This document shows positions 17,568 through 25,520 of a DNA stretch of 64,000 bases, piece after piece. Numbering within the stretch: the first letter of the stretch is position 1; each line of letters opens with the position of its first letter. Origin of the DNA: Caproiciproducens galactitolivorans. GTDB lineage: Bacteria > Bacillota > Clostridia > Oscillospirales > Acutalibacteraceae. A program made the translations under genes and the position numbers. The stretch spans positions 186,001 through 250,000 of the forward strand of contig NZ_JAPOHA010000001.1 of NCBI RefSeq assembly GCF_026672255.1, read 5' to 3'. Under the pieces are notes generated by a model. It was not told the origin of the DNA. It made no database searches and was given only the letters and a program-made list of their open reading frames with translations.

Positions 17568-18995
17568 ATGTTTGATTATGATGTCATAGTAATCGGAGCC
17601 GGCCCAGCCGGCATTTTTACTGCTCTGGAAATGGATAAGCTTGCCCCTGAAAAACGGGTGCTTGTGGTTGATTCCGGTAGCACGATCGACCGGCGCGCCT
17701 GTCCGGCAAGGACCTCCGGCCAGTGCGCCCACTGCCCTACCTGCAATATTATGAACGGCTGGGCGGGTGCGGGCGCGTTTTCCGACGGAAAGCTTTCCCT
17801 CTCGGAAGAAGTCGGCGGGAATATTACCGACTACATGCCGGTTGCAAAGGCAAGGGAACTGATTCACTATGCCGATGAAATCTATCTGCATTTCGGAGCG
17901 CCGCATAAGGTGTTCGGGAAAAGCGACAAATTTGCGGAGAAAGTGTCCTATGAGGCGCGCAGGGAGAATATCCGGCTGATTCCCTGCCCGGTACGCCATA
18001 TGGGTACGGAATATTCCTTCGAGGTGCTGCGCGGCATGTACCGTTATCTTTCCAGCCGCCCGAATTTCGAATTCCGGGAGCATACCACGGCGGATACGAT
18101 TGAAGTAGAGGGCGGAAAAGCGCAGGGCGTTTGGCTTGTCGATTCAAAAGGGGAGCGCACGCTGGTTCGCGCGCCCTATGTCGTTGTTGCCCCGGGGCGC
18201 GGCGGTGCGGACTGGCTGGCGCGTATCGCGCAGGAGAACAATCTTGCTACAACGAATAACGAAGTGGATATCGGCGTCCGCGTCGAAGTTCCGAACGCCG
18301 TGATGGATCATCTGACGAAAAATCTGTACGAAGCCAAACTCGTTTATTATTCGGATACGTTTGAAAACAAGGTCAGGACCTTCTGCATGAACCCCGGCGG
18401 AATCGTCAGTGAAGAACATTACGACGGGGGAATTGACGGCGGAATCGCCGTCGTGAACGGCCATTCCTATGCGGACGAGGATAAACACAGCGAGAATACG
18501 AATTTCGCCATGCTTGTTTCCACCAAGTTTACCGAACCGTTTAACCAGCCGATCGAATACGGCCGGTATATCGCGCAGCTCGGCAATATGCTGACCGGCG
18601 GCGGGATTATGGTGCAGCGGCTCGGCGACCTGCTTCTCGGACGGCGCACGGATTACACAAGGCTGAGTAAGTCCACGACGATTCCTACCCTGAAAAACGC
18701 GGTTCCCGGCGACCTTTCGTTTGTGCTGCCGCATCGTCATCTCACCAGTATTGTGGAATCCTTACGGGCGTTCGACAAGCTTGCCCCTGGCCTGTATTCG
18801 AAAAATACGCTGCTGTACGGCGTGGAAGTGAAATTTTATTCCTCAAAGATTTCCGTGGGTAAAAACTTTGAAACGGCGATTCAGAATCTGTATGCCGTCG
18901 GAGACGGGGCCGGAATCACCCGCGGCCTGATGCAGGCTTCCGTAACCGGCGTTGTTGTTGCGAGAGACATTGCCGGAAAAAAAGAAGATAAATAA
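17568..18995 (+). CDS. NAD(P)/FAD-dependent dehydrogenase, COG2509 type
   Basis: 475-residue flavoprotein. The N-terminal VIVIGAGPAGIFTALEM motif binds FAD, and a Cys-rich stretch (CPARTSGQCAHCPTCN) followed by GAGAFSDGKL is the hallmark of the COG2509 uncharacterised FAD-dependent dehydrogenases. The cysteines might hold a metal or disulfide. The C-terminal GDGAGITRGLMQAS motif contacts FAD. Physiological substrate unknown. A strong -10 TATAAT lies 50 bases upstream and a terminator follows. Confidence 0.88.
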   Translation: MFDYDVIVIGAGPAGIFTALEMDKLAPEKRVLVVDSGSTIDRRACPARTSGQCAHCPTCNIMNGWAGAGAFSDGKLSLSEEVGGNITDYMPVAKARELIHYADEIYLHFGAPHKVFGKSDKFAEKVSYEARRENIRLIPCPVRHMGTEYSFEVLRGMYRYLSSRPNFEFREHTTADTIEVEGGKAQGVWLVDSKGERTLVRAPYVVVAPGRGGADWLARIAQENNLATTNNEVDIGVRVEVPNAVMDHLTKNLYEAKLVYYSDTFENKVRTFCMNPGGIVSEEHYDGGIDGGIAVVNGHSYADEDKHSENTNFAMLVSTKFTEPFNQPIEYGRYIAQLGNMLTGGGIMVQRLGDLLLGRRTDYTRLSKSTTIPTLKNAVPGDLSFVLPHRHLTSIVESLRAFDKLAPGLYSKNTLLYGVEVKFYSSKISVGKNFETAIQNLYAVGDGAGITRGLMQASVTGVVVARDIAGKKEDK

Positions 18996-18999
18996 ACCG

Positions 19000-19033
19000 A
19001 CAGCGAACCTGAAAACCGGGTTCGCTGTTTTTT
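19000..19033 (+). terminator. Intrinsic terminator after COG2509 gene
   Basis: Perfect stem ACAGCGAACC / GGTTCGCTGT with T6. Confidence 0.9.
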
Positions 19034-19136
19034 ATGCATGGAAAAAAAGCTGAAACATATAATTTGATAGATATGCCGTCCTTTTTAAACCAAAATTCTT
19101 CTTATAGCAGTTTCAAATAAAAATTAGAAAGCAAAA

Positions 19137-19173
19137 TGTTATCTTCCCCCGCCCTTGGCGGGGGAAGATAACA
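19137..19173. repeat. Perfect 17-base-pair palindromic hairpin
   Basis: Arms TGTTATCTTCCCCCGCC and its exact complement around a 3-base loop (CTT), set in AT-rich non-coding DNA. There is no T-run on either side, so it is not a standard terminator; it looks like a REP/MITE-like or attenuator element. The rest of 19034-19263 shows nothing further. Confidence 0.6.
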
Positions 19174-19263
19174 AAATTTATTCCATCCCGTTTTTTGAAA
19201 ATGCTTTCATTATTATAAAATTGCTTGAATAGGCTGGCATGATAAATGAGGGGGAGGATACTT

Positions 19264-20286
19264 TTGCCTGAATGTACATTAAATTATTTTATCCGTTCCA
19301 ATAGCTCCAGGGGATATGCAAGCTTTTTCCAGTCGAATTTCAGCCGCCTGCGTACGGTTGTCCGTTTAGACGGCTATCCGTCCGTCGCAGTGGCGGACAT
19401 TGTCGGCAATATTTGTGCGGACGCGCTTGAAAAGGGATTTCATGCCCAGCTGATTCATAACTGCCTGGATAATTCGCTCGAGGGCGTGATTATTCCGGAG
19501 AGAAGCGCCGGTGTGATCAATTTCCCGCTCTACGACGAAGAAGAATATTGTATTGCCGCTATTTTGAACGATGACAACCTGAACCTGACTTTTGCGGGTC
19601 TGGAAGCGGCGCGCCGTCACTTTGCCGCGGCGCTGGAAATCCACGATCGATGGGAAAAGATCTATATTTCGAATATGGATTTTGACGCCGCAAACAAGCT
19701 GGCGGCCAATACGATTGAAAAGGTGGTCGGAGGAAATACGCTTCCGAAGCAGGGGGAGCAGATTCATCGCTTTTTCGGCGCGGCTACGATTGACGGTTCC
19801 TTCGACTATATCGACGGCCTTACCTCCCACCTTGCGAAACGGTATTTTATCAAAGGGCGGCCCGGTACGGGCAAATCTACTTTTTTACGCAAGATTGCCG
19901 ATTATGCTTCTGCTGCGGGGTTTGAAACGGAAGTTTATCACTGCGCGTTCGACCCGAACAGTCTGGATATGATCGTTTTAAGGGAACTTAGCCTGTGCGT
20001 ATTCGACAGTACATCCCCGCACGAATATTTTCCTTCCCGCCCCAGCGACGAGATAATCGATATATATAAGGCGGCCGTCGTAGACAAAACCGACGAAAAA
20101 TACCGCACGGAAATTGCCGCGATTATGACCGATTACAAGTCGGAAATCGCAAAGGCTACAAAGCAGCTTACCCGTGCAAAGAAGTATTACGACGAAGTCC
20201 AGCGGGGGATTCTTTCGAAAATCAGCGCCAAGGCGCTTGGCAATGCGGAAAAGAAAATCCATAACAAGATTTTCGAAGACGGATGA
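19264..20286 (+). CDS. P-loop ATPase, PRK06851-like
   Basis: 340-residue cytosolic protein. The clear Walker A is KGRPGTGKSTFL at residues 198-208; the N-terminal half has a related but degenerate loop (RSNSSRGYASFF) lacking the lysine. The pattern of a two-domain NTPase with ENFxxAxxG-like segments fits the clostridial/bacillar PRK06851 family, of unknown role. I choose TTG 19264, because the GGGGGAGG ribosome site lies at 19250-19257; the ATG at 19246 would precede it. The C-terminus is lysine-rich and helical. Confidence 0.75.
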   Translation: MPECTLNYFIRSNSSRGYASFFQSNFSRLRTVVRLDGYPSVAVADIVGNICADALEKGFHAQLIHNCLDNSLEGVIIPERSAGVINFPLYDEEEYCIAAILNDDNLNLTFAGLEAARRHFAAALEIHDRWEKIYISNMDFDAANKLAANTIEKVVGGNTLPKQGEQIHRFFGAATIDGSFDYIDGLTSHLAKRYFIKGRPGTGKSTFLRKIADYASAAGFETEVYHCAFDPNSLDMIVLRELSLCVFDSTSPHEYFPSRPSDEIIDIYKAAVVDKTDEKYRTEIAAIMTDYKSEIAKATKQLTRAKKYYDEVQRGILSKISAKALGNAEKKIHNKIFEDG

Positions 20287-20408
20287 TTTGAATCACTTTG
20301 GGCGGCTATGGTTTGACCATGCCGCCTCTTTCTATGTCTTCCATGCCACGGAGAGGATAAGATGGGAACCTAATTGACAATTTATTTTGCTGCCGGTAAC
20401 ATTGTCTG

Positions 20409-20456
20409 TTGACAAAAGGTGAAAAACGGGTTATAGTGTTCCTATAAAGAAACACT
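20409..20456 (+). promoter_or_regulatory. Promoter and operator-like inverted repeat of the trmB-lysA unit
   Basis: TTGACA (20409-20414), 17-base spacer, TATAGT (20432-20437). Overlapping the -10 and start point is an inverted repeat AGTGTT-N10-AACACT (20435-20456), well placed for repression, possibly by the TrmB-like product of the first gene. A second TTGACA with TAACAT 17 bases later lies upstream at 20374-20402. Confidence 0.65.
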
Positions 20457-20470
20457 ATTGGGGGAATTGC

Positions 20471-21175
20471 ATGGATACGGCTGAATTACTGGGCTATTTC
20501 GGGCTTACCCGCCAGGAGTCGGCGCTTTATCGGATGCTTTGCTCCGAAGGAAGAATGACAGGATACGAAGCGGCGAAAGCAACGGGAATTTCGCGCTCGA
20601 ATACGTATACGGCGCTCGCCGGCCTTGTGGAAAAGGGCGCAGCGCTTATCGAAGAGGATACCGCAACCCATTATCTTCCGGTGCCCGCCGAGGAGTTCTG
20701 CGGCAACCGGATTCGCCGCATGCAGGAGTATGCACAGCGGCTTACGCGGGTTCTTCCGGAAAAAAGGGAAGAAGCCGAAGGGTATATCACCGTTAAGGGC
20801 GAGGAAAATATCTTCGACCGAATGAAAAATATGATTGATGAGGCGAAGGAACGGGTTTATCTCGCCGTTTCGGAAAAAACGCTTTCAAAGCTGATGCCGC
20901 AGATCGAAGCGGCTGTCGCGCGGGGGCTGAAGGTCGTTATTATTACCGACCCGCCGTTTTCGCTGGACGGCGCGCAGGTTTATCACACCAAAACCAGGCA
21001 GTATCAGGTTCGGCTGATTGCGGACTCGAAAAACGTTCTAACGGGCGATACCGCGTCCGGTTCCGAATCCACCTGCCTGTATTCGAAAAAGCGGAATCTG
21101 ATCGAGCTTTTTAAAGAAGCACTGAAAAATGAAATCACTCTGATAACAATGATGGAAGGAAGCGGATTGTTTTGA
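20471..21175 (+). CDS. TrmB-family transcriptional regulator
   Basis: 234 residues: an N-terminal winged helix (LLGYFGLTRQESALYRML ... SRSNTYTALAGLVEKG) followed by a PLD-like TrmB C-terminal region (residues ~105-230). TrmB proteins of bacteria usually sense small metabolites. Its stop overlaps the TTG start of lysA, so the two are translationally coupled; control of lysine or diaminopimelate supply is a reasonable inference. Its promoter carries an inverted repeat that may be its own operator. Confidence 0.85.
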   Translation: MDTAELLGYFGLTRQESALYRMLCSEGRMTGYEAAKATGISRSNTYTALAGLVEKGAALIEEDTATHYLPVPAEEFCGNRIRRMQEYAQRLTRVLPEKREEAEGYITVKGEENIFDRMKNMIDEAKERVYLAVSEKTLSKLMPQIEAAVARGLKVVIITDPPFSLDGAQVYHTKTRQYQVRLIADSKNVLTGDTASGSESTCLYSKKRNLIELFKEALKNEITLITMMEGSGLF

Positions 21176-22461
21176 AAGAACCGTTTGTAACATTGGAACA
21201 GTTAAAAAAAATTGCGGCACAGTACCCCACCCCTTTTTACCTTTATGATGAGAAGGGAATACGGGAAAATGTGCGAAAGCTGCAAAAGGCGTTTTCCTGG
21301 AATCATGGGTATCGGGAATATTTTGCGGTAAAAGCGACGCCGAATCCTTCTCTTCTTCGTCTGTTAAAAGAAGAAGGCTGCGGCACGGACTGTTCGTCTT
21401 TAACGGAGCTGATGCTCGCGGACGCCGTCGGCTTTCACGGCAGCGATATTATGTTCTCCTCCAATGATACCCCGGCGCAGGAATTTGAACTGGCTAAAAA
21501 GCTGGGCGGGGTCATCAATCTGGACGATTTCACCCATATCGACTATTTAAAATCAACGGCGGGCATTCCGGAAACGATCTGCTGCCGCTACAACCCCGGC
21601 GGAACCTTCCAAATCAGCAATGCGATTATGGACAACCCCGGAGAATCAAAATACGGGTTTACCTATGACCAGTTGAAAGAAGGATTCCTCAAACTGCGTT
21701 CCTATGGCGCGAAACGGTTTGGCCTTCATGCCTTTTTGGCAAGCAATACAACGGACGACGCGTATTATCCGGCGCTGGCGGGTATTTTATTCCGCACAGC
21801 GGTTGACCTGTACAAGCAGACGGGGATTGCCGTTTCCTTTATTAATCTGTCCGGCGGCGTGGGCATTCCCTACCGTCCCGAACAGAAACCGGCGAATATT
21901 GAGAAAATCGGCGAGGGAGTCCGCAGGGCCTATGAAGAAATTCTGGTGCCGGAAGGACTTGGGAATGTGGATATCTACACCGAACTGGGACGCTATATTC
22001 TGGGGCCGTACGGCTGCCTTGTTACGGCGGCAATCCATGAAAAGCACATTTACAAGGAATACATCGGCGTGGATGCCTGTGCCGCCAACTTAATGCGGCC
22101 GGCCATGTACGGGGCGTACCATCATATTACGGTAATGGGAAAAGAAAACGCGCCCTGCGACCATAAATACGATATTACCGGAAGCCTTTGTGAAAACAAC
22201 GACAAATTTGCTATTGACCGTATGCTTCCCAAAATCGACAGGGGCGATTTGCTTGTCATTCATGATGCCGGGGCGCACGGCCATTCCATGGGTTACAATT
22301 ATAACGGCCGTCTGCGTTCTGCGGAGCTGCTTCTGCGCGAGGACGGTTCCGTCGAATTGATCCGGCGTGCGGAAACCCCGATGGATTATTTTGCAACCCT
22401 CGATTTTTCCGAAACCTTTCAAATATTGAAAAAACGCAGGGAAGAGCTTGGAATAGAATAG
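21172..22461 (+). CDS. lysA: Diaminopimelate decarboxylase
   Basis: PLP enzyme converting meso-diaminopimelate to L-lysine, last step of lysine synthesis. 429 residues, fold type III: the PLP lysine is K54 in YFAVKATPNPS, with the phosphate loop LSGGVGIPY, ELGRYI for substrate, and the cross-subunit GSLCENND cysteine motif. It belongs to the longer LysA variant with inserted CRYNPGG. TTG start overlaps the trmB stop (TTGA). The coupling to a dedicated TrmB regulator is unusual. Confidence 0.92.
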   Translation: MKEPFVTLEQLKKIAAQYPTPFYLYDEKGIRENVRKLQKAFSWNHGYREYFAVKATPNPSLLRLLKEEGCGTDCSSLTELMLADAVGFHGSDIMFSSNDTPAQEFELAKKLGGVINLDDFTHIDYLKSTAGIPETICCRYNPGGTFQISNAIMDNPGESKYGFTYDQLKEGFLKLRSYGAKRFGLHAFLASNTTDDAYYPALAGILFRTAVDLYKQTGIAVSFINLSGGVGIPYRPEQKPANIEKIGEGVRRAYEEILVPEGLGNVDIYTELGRYILGPYGCLVTAAIHEKHIYKEYIGVDACAANLMRPAMYGAYHHITVMGKENAPCDHKYDITGSLCENNDKFAIDRMLPKIDRGDLLVIHDAGAHGHSMGYNYNGRLRSAELLLREDGSVELIRRAETPMDYFATLDFSETFQILKKRREELGIE

Positions 22462-22484
22462 TCCATACATTTTTTTGAAATGAA

Positions 22485-22512
22485 TTGACATTTTATCGAG
22501 ATAGGATAAAAT
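22485..22512 (+). promoter_or_regulatory. Promoter of the fluoride-riboswitch-like RNA
   Basis: TTGACA (22485-22490), 16-base spacer, TAAAAT (22507-22512); the aptamer starts 7 bases later. Confidence 0.7.
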
Positions 22513-22518
22513 AATCAC

Positions 22519-22607
22519 GGGGAATGAAGTTCTCCCGCAGCGGGTGCTAAAAGTGCTTTTTAAAGCTGATGACTTCTATGGCATACACAGCAGGCGTCGG
22601 CTTTTTT
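22519..22607 (+). ncRNA. Fluoride (crcB) riboswitch-like RNA with terminator
   Basis: The start GGGGAATGAAGTTCTCCC and the end GCTGATGACTTCTATGG match the fluoride riboswitch pattern (GGnnATG...CTCCC ... GCTGATGnCnnCTA). The GAAGT at 22526-22530 can pair with ACTTC at 22572-22576 to form the required pseudoknot. The 3' part GCTGATG (22565-22571) can alternatively pair with CGTCGGC (22595-22601), followed by six T, giving a ligand-controlled terminator. No crcB, fluc or CLC-F gene follows; the next gene is on the opposite strand. Assigned by eye. Confidence 0.7.
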
Positions 22608-22656
22608 CTTTTAAGACTTCCGGATTTCTTCAGAAAAGTTTTGGGTGCAGGAAGAC

Positions 22657-22711
22657 AAAACGGCAGCCATTGCAGCAAAAGGATTCCTTTCACTGCAATG
22701 GCTGTCGTTTT
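22657..22711. terminator. Long inverted repeat downstream of the riboswitch
   Basis: 19-base arms (AAAACGGCAGCCATTGCAG and complement with one G-U) around a 17-base loop that itself contains AAAGG/CCTTT. A/T flanks allow termination in both directions. Between riboswitch and this hairpin only ~50 non-coding bases remain. Confidence 0.7.
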
Positions 22712-22789
22712 ATGTTTCTTTCGGCGGGAGTGTCTGCACGGAAACGCCCGAAACATTTGTTTAATATGAATTCATCCTTTTTCTTTTCG

Positions 22790-23200
22790 TCAATCTTCTG
22801 CCAGCGGATATAACTTCTCATTTTCGCGGCGAATTCTTTCTTCAATCAGGCTGAATATTTTTCTTCTGTCTGCAAGGAAAGAACTCTTATTTTGGAGAAT
22901 TTTAAAGGGCGTATTATACTGTTGGACAAACGAACCGAACCGTTCCGCAAGGCCGCCCATTTCCTGATTAAACTCCTTCGCCGTGTCCCTCACTTCCGGA
23001 TTGCCGCTTTGCATAAGCGCGGGATAAAGAAATTTATCTTCCGACATCAGATGCATTTTCAGTTTTCCGGATAGGGCATTGATATGGAAAGCAATGTCAT
23101 TTACTTTTGCCTCGGGGTCGGCGGAAATCAAAGCGTTTATGTTTTTGATAAGCTCCTGAATTTCCCCGTGCTGCTTTTTTAACATCTCCAGATTGCTCAT
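22790..23200 (-). CDS. Hemerythrin-like (HHE) domain protein
   Basis: 136-residue four-helix protein. Potential di-iron ligands are H11, H39, H50 and E54 (KMHLMSEDKFLYPAL is the HxxxE-type helix), with further acidic residues near the C-terminus. Such proteins bind O2 or NO or store iron. ATG 23200 has AAAGGAGGACG upstream; the longer frame is leader. It is the last gene of a minus-strand redox group, after a terminator-like hairpin. Confidence 0.85.
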   Translation of the reverse strand: MSNLEMLKKQHGEIQELIKNINALISADPEAKVNDIAFHINALSGKLKMHLMSEDKFLYPALMQSGNPEVRDTAKEFNQEMGGLAERFGSFVQQYNTPFKILQNKSSFLADRRKIFSLIEERIRRENEKLYPLAED

Positions 23201-23323
23201 AATTTCGTCCTCCTTTATACTCGGGATTATGGTAATATTATACTGTGCTGTTAAGGAAAATTCCGTTGCGGATGCAACGGAAATATCTTTATGTAGCTGA
23301 CAACAGTCTATAAAAAGCAAAAT

Positions 23324-23358
23324 GAACGGCGGCCTGTTTTTCGTGAAGGCCGCCGTTC
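23324..23358 (-). terminator. Terminator after the ferredoxin gene
   Basis: Stem GAACGGCGGCC / GGCCGCCGTTC, followed on the minus strand by ATTTTGCTTTTTA. The hemerythrin gene beyond may therefore have separate or readthrough expression. Confidence 0.75.
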
Positions 23359-23384
23359 GCTATTTTCCATGCGGAAACGAAACG

Positions 23385-23573
23385 TTATTCGACTGTAATT
23401 ACCGAAACAGGGCATCCCTCCTGCGCTTCCACGGCTTTATCTTCTGATTCTTTCGGGACATTTTCCTGATAAACTTCCGCCACCCCGTCATCGGCTATCC
23501 GGAAAACCTCCGGGCAGGTTTCCGCGCAGAGCCCGCAGGAAATGCATCCGCTTCTGTCAAGTTTCGCTTTCAT
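23385..23573 (-). CDS. Monocluster [4Fe-4S] ferredoxin
   Basis: 62-residue electron carrier. Cysteines C10, C13, C16 and C54 match cluster ligands of Thermotoga-type single-cluster ferredoxins, with C20 left over. Part of the redox gene group downstream of DUF1858/DUF438. Confidence 0.92.
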   Translation of the reverse strand: MKAKLDRSGCISCGLCAETCPEVFRIADDGVAEVYQENVPKESEDKAVEAQEGCPVSVITVE

Positions 23574-23613
23574 AAAATTCTCATCCTTTCAAAAACAGTT
23601 TAAAATAGGCTTG

Positions 23614-23955
23614 TCACTGAGGGAATACAACCGTCAGCAGCATCTTGAATTTTCCGTCCGCCGCTACGGCGTGCGGGATTCCCGCCGGCATCACAATGGT
23701 TTTCCCTTCGGCCAGTGAAAATTCCTGATCGCCAACGGTAATATGTGCCGTTCCTTCCAGGACGGTCACCATTGCGTCGCCGTCCGATGAATGCGAGCTG
23801 ATCTCTTCATTTTCATCAAATGCGAACAGTGTGATGCTTACGGCTTTGTTCTGCGCAAGAGTCCGGCTCACAACCTGCCCCTGCTGGTATTCAACCAGTG
23901 CGGGTAACTCCAATGCGCTCTTGAATTCAATATTCTTTAAATAATGCGTCTCCAT
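23614..23955 (-). CDS. Small cupin-domain protein
   Basis: 113-residue single cupin barrel. Motif 1 is degenerate (SSHSSDGDAMVTVLEG) and motif 2 reads MPAGIPHAV, keeping some potential metal histidines. ATG 23955 has AAAGGTGA about 6 bases upstream; an ATG ten codons earlier lies before the ribosome site. Similar clostridial cupins sit beside hemerythrin and ferredoxin genes. Ligand unknown. Confidence 0.85.
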   Translation of the reverse strand: METHYLKNIEFKSALELPALVEYQQGQVVSRTLAQNKAVSITLFAFDENEEISSHSSDGDAMVTVLEGTAHITVGDQEFSLAEGKTIVMPAGIPHAVAADGKFKMLLTVVFPQ

Positions 23956-23987
23956 ACTTGAATCACCTTTCTTCAAAAATTTCAAGA

Positions 23988-25181
23988 TTACTTTGAAACC
24001 AGGCGCTTTTCCCCTTTGATCTCCTGAATGGGCCGGATATTCTGGGTCACTTCCAGCACGCCGAGATACTCGCCCTTTTCACTGCGCACGGCAAAATACC
24101 GGATGAGGATATACTTTTCGCCCATGTCGATCCAGAAATCTTCACTCTCTTTCCGTCCGGTTTTGAAATCCTCTACGAGCTTTTCCACGATGTGCACACT
24201 TGCCGGGGGATGGCAGTTGGAAACCTTCCGGCCGATAATCGCCTTTGTCCGGGGAAAGACGCGCTCGGCTCCCTGCGAAAAATACTTTACGGTGTCATCC
24301 TTGTCCACAAAGGTAATGTCGATGGGCAGGGTGTCGAGCATCCGGACGAGTTCTTCGGTTCTCAGCACTCCGGTCGGCAGGGCAATGACACCCGGCGCGG
24401 CTTTTTCCTGCCGCACGGTTTCGCCCTCCTTTTTCGAGGCTGGTGACCAGTCGGGCACGCGGTCAATCAAGCAATAGCCAAGTTCGCCGCTTTCCTCGGC
24501 AATGCGCTTCCACTCGTCCTGTGTCAGGTTTTCGAGCAGCATCGGAAGCATGATGTTCTCTTCTTTAAAAATCATCTCGCTGATTTTTGCAAACAGTTCC
24601 TCAATTGGCCCCTTTAAATGCGAAAGATCGGCTGTTTTCAGCTGCGTGTTTATTTCTTTCAGCTGTGCGCGGATTTCGTCATCCACGCCCCACATCACCT
24701 TTGGCGGGGCGGTAATGCCATACTGCTCTAAGTAGGGGAAGAGGAGGTTTTCTTTTTTCAGATAATGGCGATCGATTTCGGTCAGCCGCCCGAGCGCTGT
24801 TTTCCCATCGTTGCCGCCGGACGGTTGGGCAATCTCTTCCCGAATCTCTGCGATCAATTTTTCAATGGCTTTGTTTTCACGTTTGAGGGTATTGGCCGGA
24901 TGTCCGGGAATCTCCGACGGGTCGGATGGCTGATGAATTTCCTCAATCGAGCCTTTGAAGACAGCCGCGTGCACATCGCAAAGGCGCTGAATTTCGGAAA
25001 CCGGCAGGCCGTTCGCGACAAGAGCCTGCTCCGCCTGTGCAATTTCCTCCGCGGATACTCCCCCAAACACGGCGGCAAATTGCCCTTTGACCTCTTCAAC
25101 ACTTTTGCCGTCGTGCAGTTGCGTGATCAATTCTTTCAGGACTTTTTGCCGATATTCCCGGTTGTTGATTTCCTCACTCAT
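23988..25181 (-). CDS. DUF438-hemerythrin-PAS protein
   Basis: 397-residue soluble protein in three parts: DUF438 (residues ~10-75), an HHE hemerythrin-like domain (~85-215, with H-x-x-LKRENKAIE, HYLKKENLLFPYLEQYG and FKEENIMLPML) and a C-terminal PAS domain (~280-390, FVDKDDTVKYFSQGAERVF). This architecture is common in anaerobic clostridia and likely senses or detoxifies O2/NO. Its start overlaps the stop of the DUF1858 gene by 4 bases, showing co-translation. Confidence 0.92.
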   Translation of the reverse strand: MSEEINNREYRQKVLKELITQLHDGKSVEEVKGQFAAVFGGVSAEEIAQAEQALVANGLPVSEIQRLCDVHAAVFKGSIEEIHQPSDPSEIPGHPANTLKRENKAIEKLIAEIREEIAQPSGGNDGKTALGRLTEIDRHYLKKENLLFPYLEQYGITAPPKVMWGVDDEIRAQLKEINTQLKTADLSHLKGPIEELFAKISEMIFKEENIMLPMLLENLTQDEWKRIAEESGELGYCLIDRVPDWSPASKKEGETVRQEKAAPGVIALPTGVLRTEELVRMLDTLPIDITFVDKDDTVKYFSQGAERVFPRTKAIIGRKVSNCHPPASVHIVEKLVEDFKTGRKESEDFWIDMGEKYILIRYFAVRSEKGEYLGVLEVTQNIRPIQEIKGEKRLVSK

Positions 25182-25417
25182 GTGGATTCCTCCTTTATTT
25201 TGTAGCCGTGTTCCGCAAAAGCCTGTTTTATGGCTTCAAGGTCGAAATTTTTCATTTTTGCGCCTTTTGGAATGGTCACGAACCTGCCCGCTGTTGCGAG
25301 CATTCCGGGCTTTGTGATATCCCGGAACCCAGCTGCTTCCAATAATCTAGTGATTCCCGGATCATCGCTGCATAATTCATACACCGTCTTATTTAAGTCC
25401 AGAATTTTGTCTTTCAT
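25178..25417 (-). CDS. DUF1858 domain protein
   Basis: 79-residue protein matching DUF1858 (LDLNKTVYELCSDDPGITRLLEAAGF, then KPGMLATAGRFVTIPKGA). DUF1858 frequently precedes or is fused to DUF438 hemerythrin proteins and resembles the ScdA_N domain. First gene of the minus-strand redox group; ATG has GGGAGG 8 bases upstream. The frame upstream of this ATG runs across the promoter and is not coding. Confidence 0.88.
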   Translation of the reverse strand: MKDKILDLNKTVYELCSDDPGITRLLEAAGFRDITKPGMLATAGRFVTIPKGAKMKNFDLEAIKQAFAEHGYKIKEEST

Positions 25418-25456
25418 ATCGAATACCTCCCGCGGTCTGTTTTTGATTTCGTCCTT

Positions 25457-25498
25457 ATTGTAACAGGCTGCGGGAGGTATTTCTGTGATTGCAATCAA
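25457..25498 (-). promoter_or_regulatory. FNR-type operator and -10 element of the DUF1858 operon
   Basis: On the minus strand TTGAT-TGCA-ATCAC (25498-25485) is one base off the FNR consensus TTGAT-N4-ATCAA. A -10 TACAAT lies at 25462-25457, predicting a start near 25450; the operator centre (25491.5) is then at -41.5, the class II activation position. There is no good -35 box, as expected for an activated promoter. Confidence 0.65.
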
Positions 25499-25520
25499 AT
25501 TTTTATATTTTATGGGTAAA

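Noticed and set aside
22569-22769. 66-codon frame after the fluoride riboswitch as a CrcB exporter
   Set aside because: No CrcB motifs or regular membrane helices, and it runs through the riboswitch terminator and an inverted repeat.
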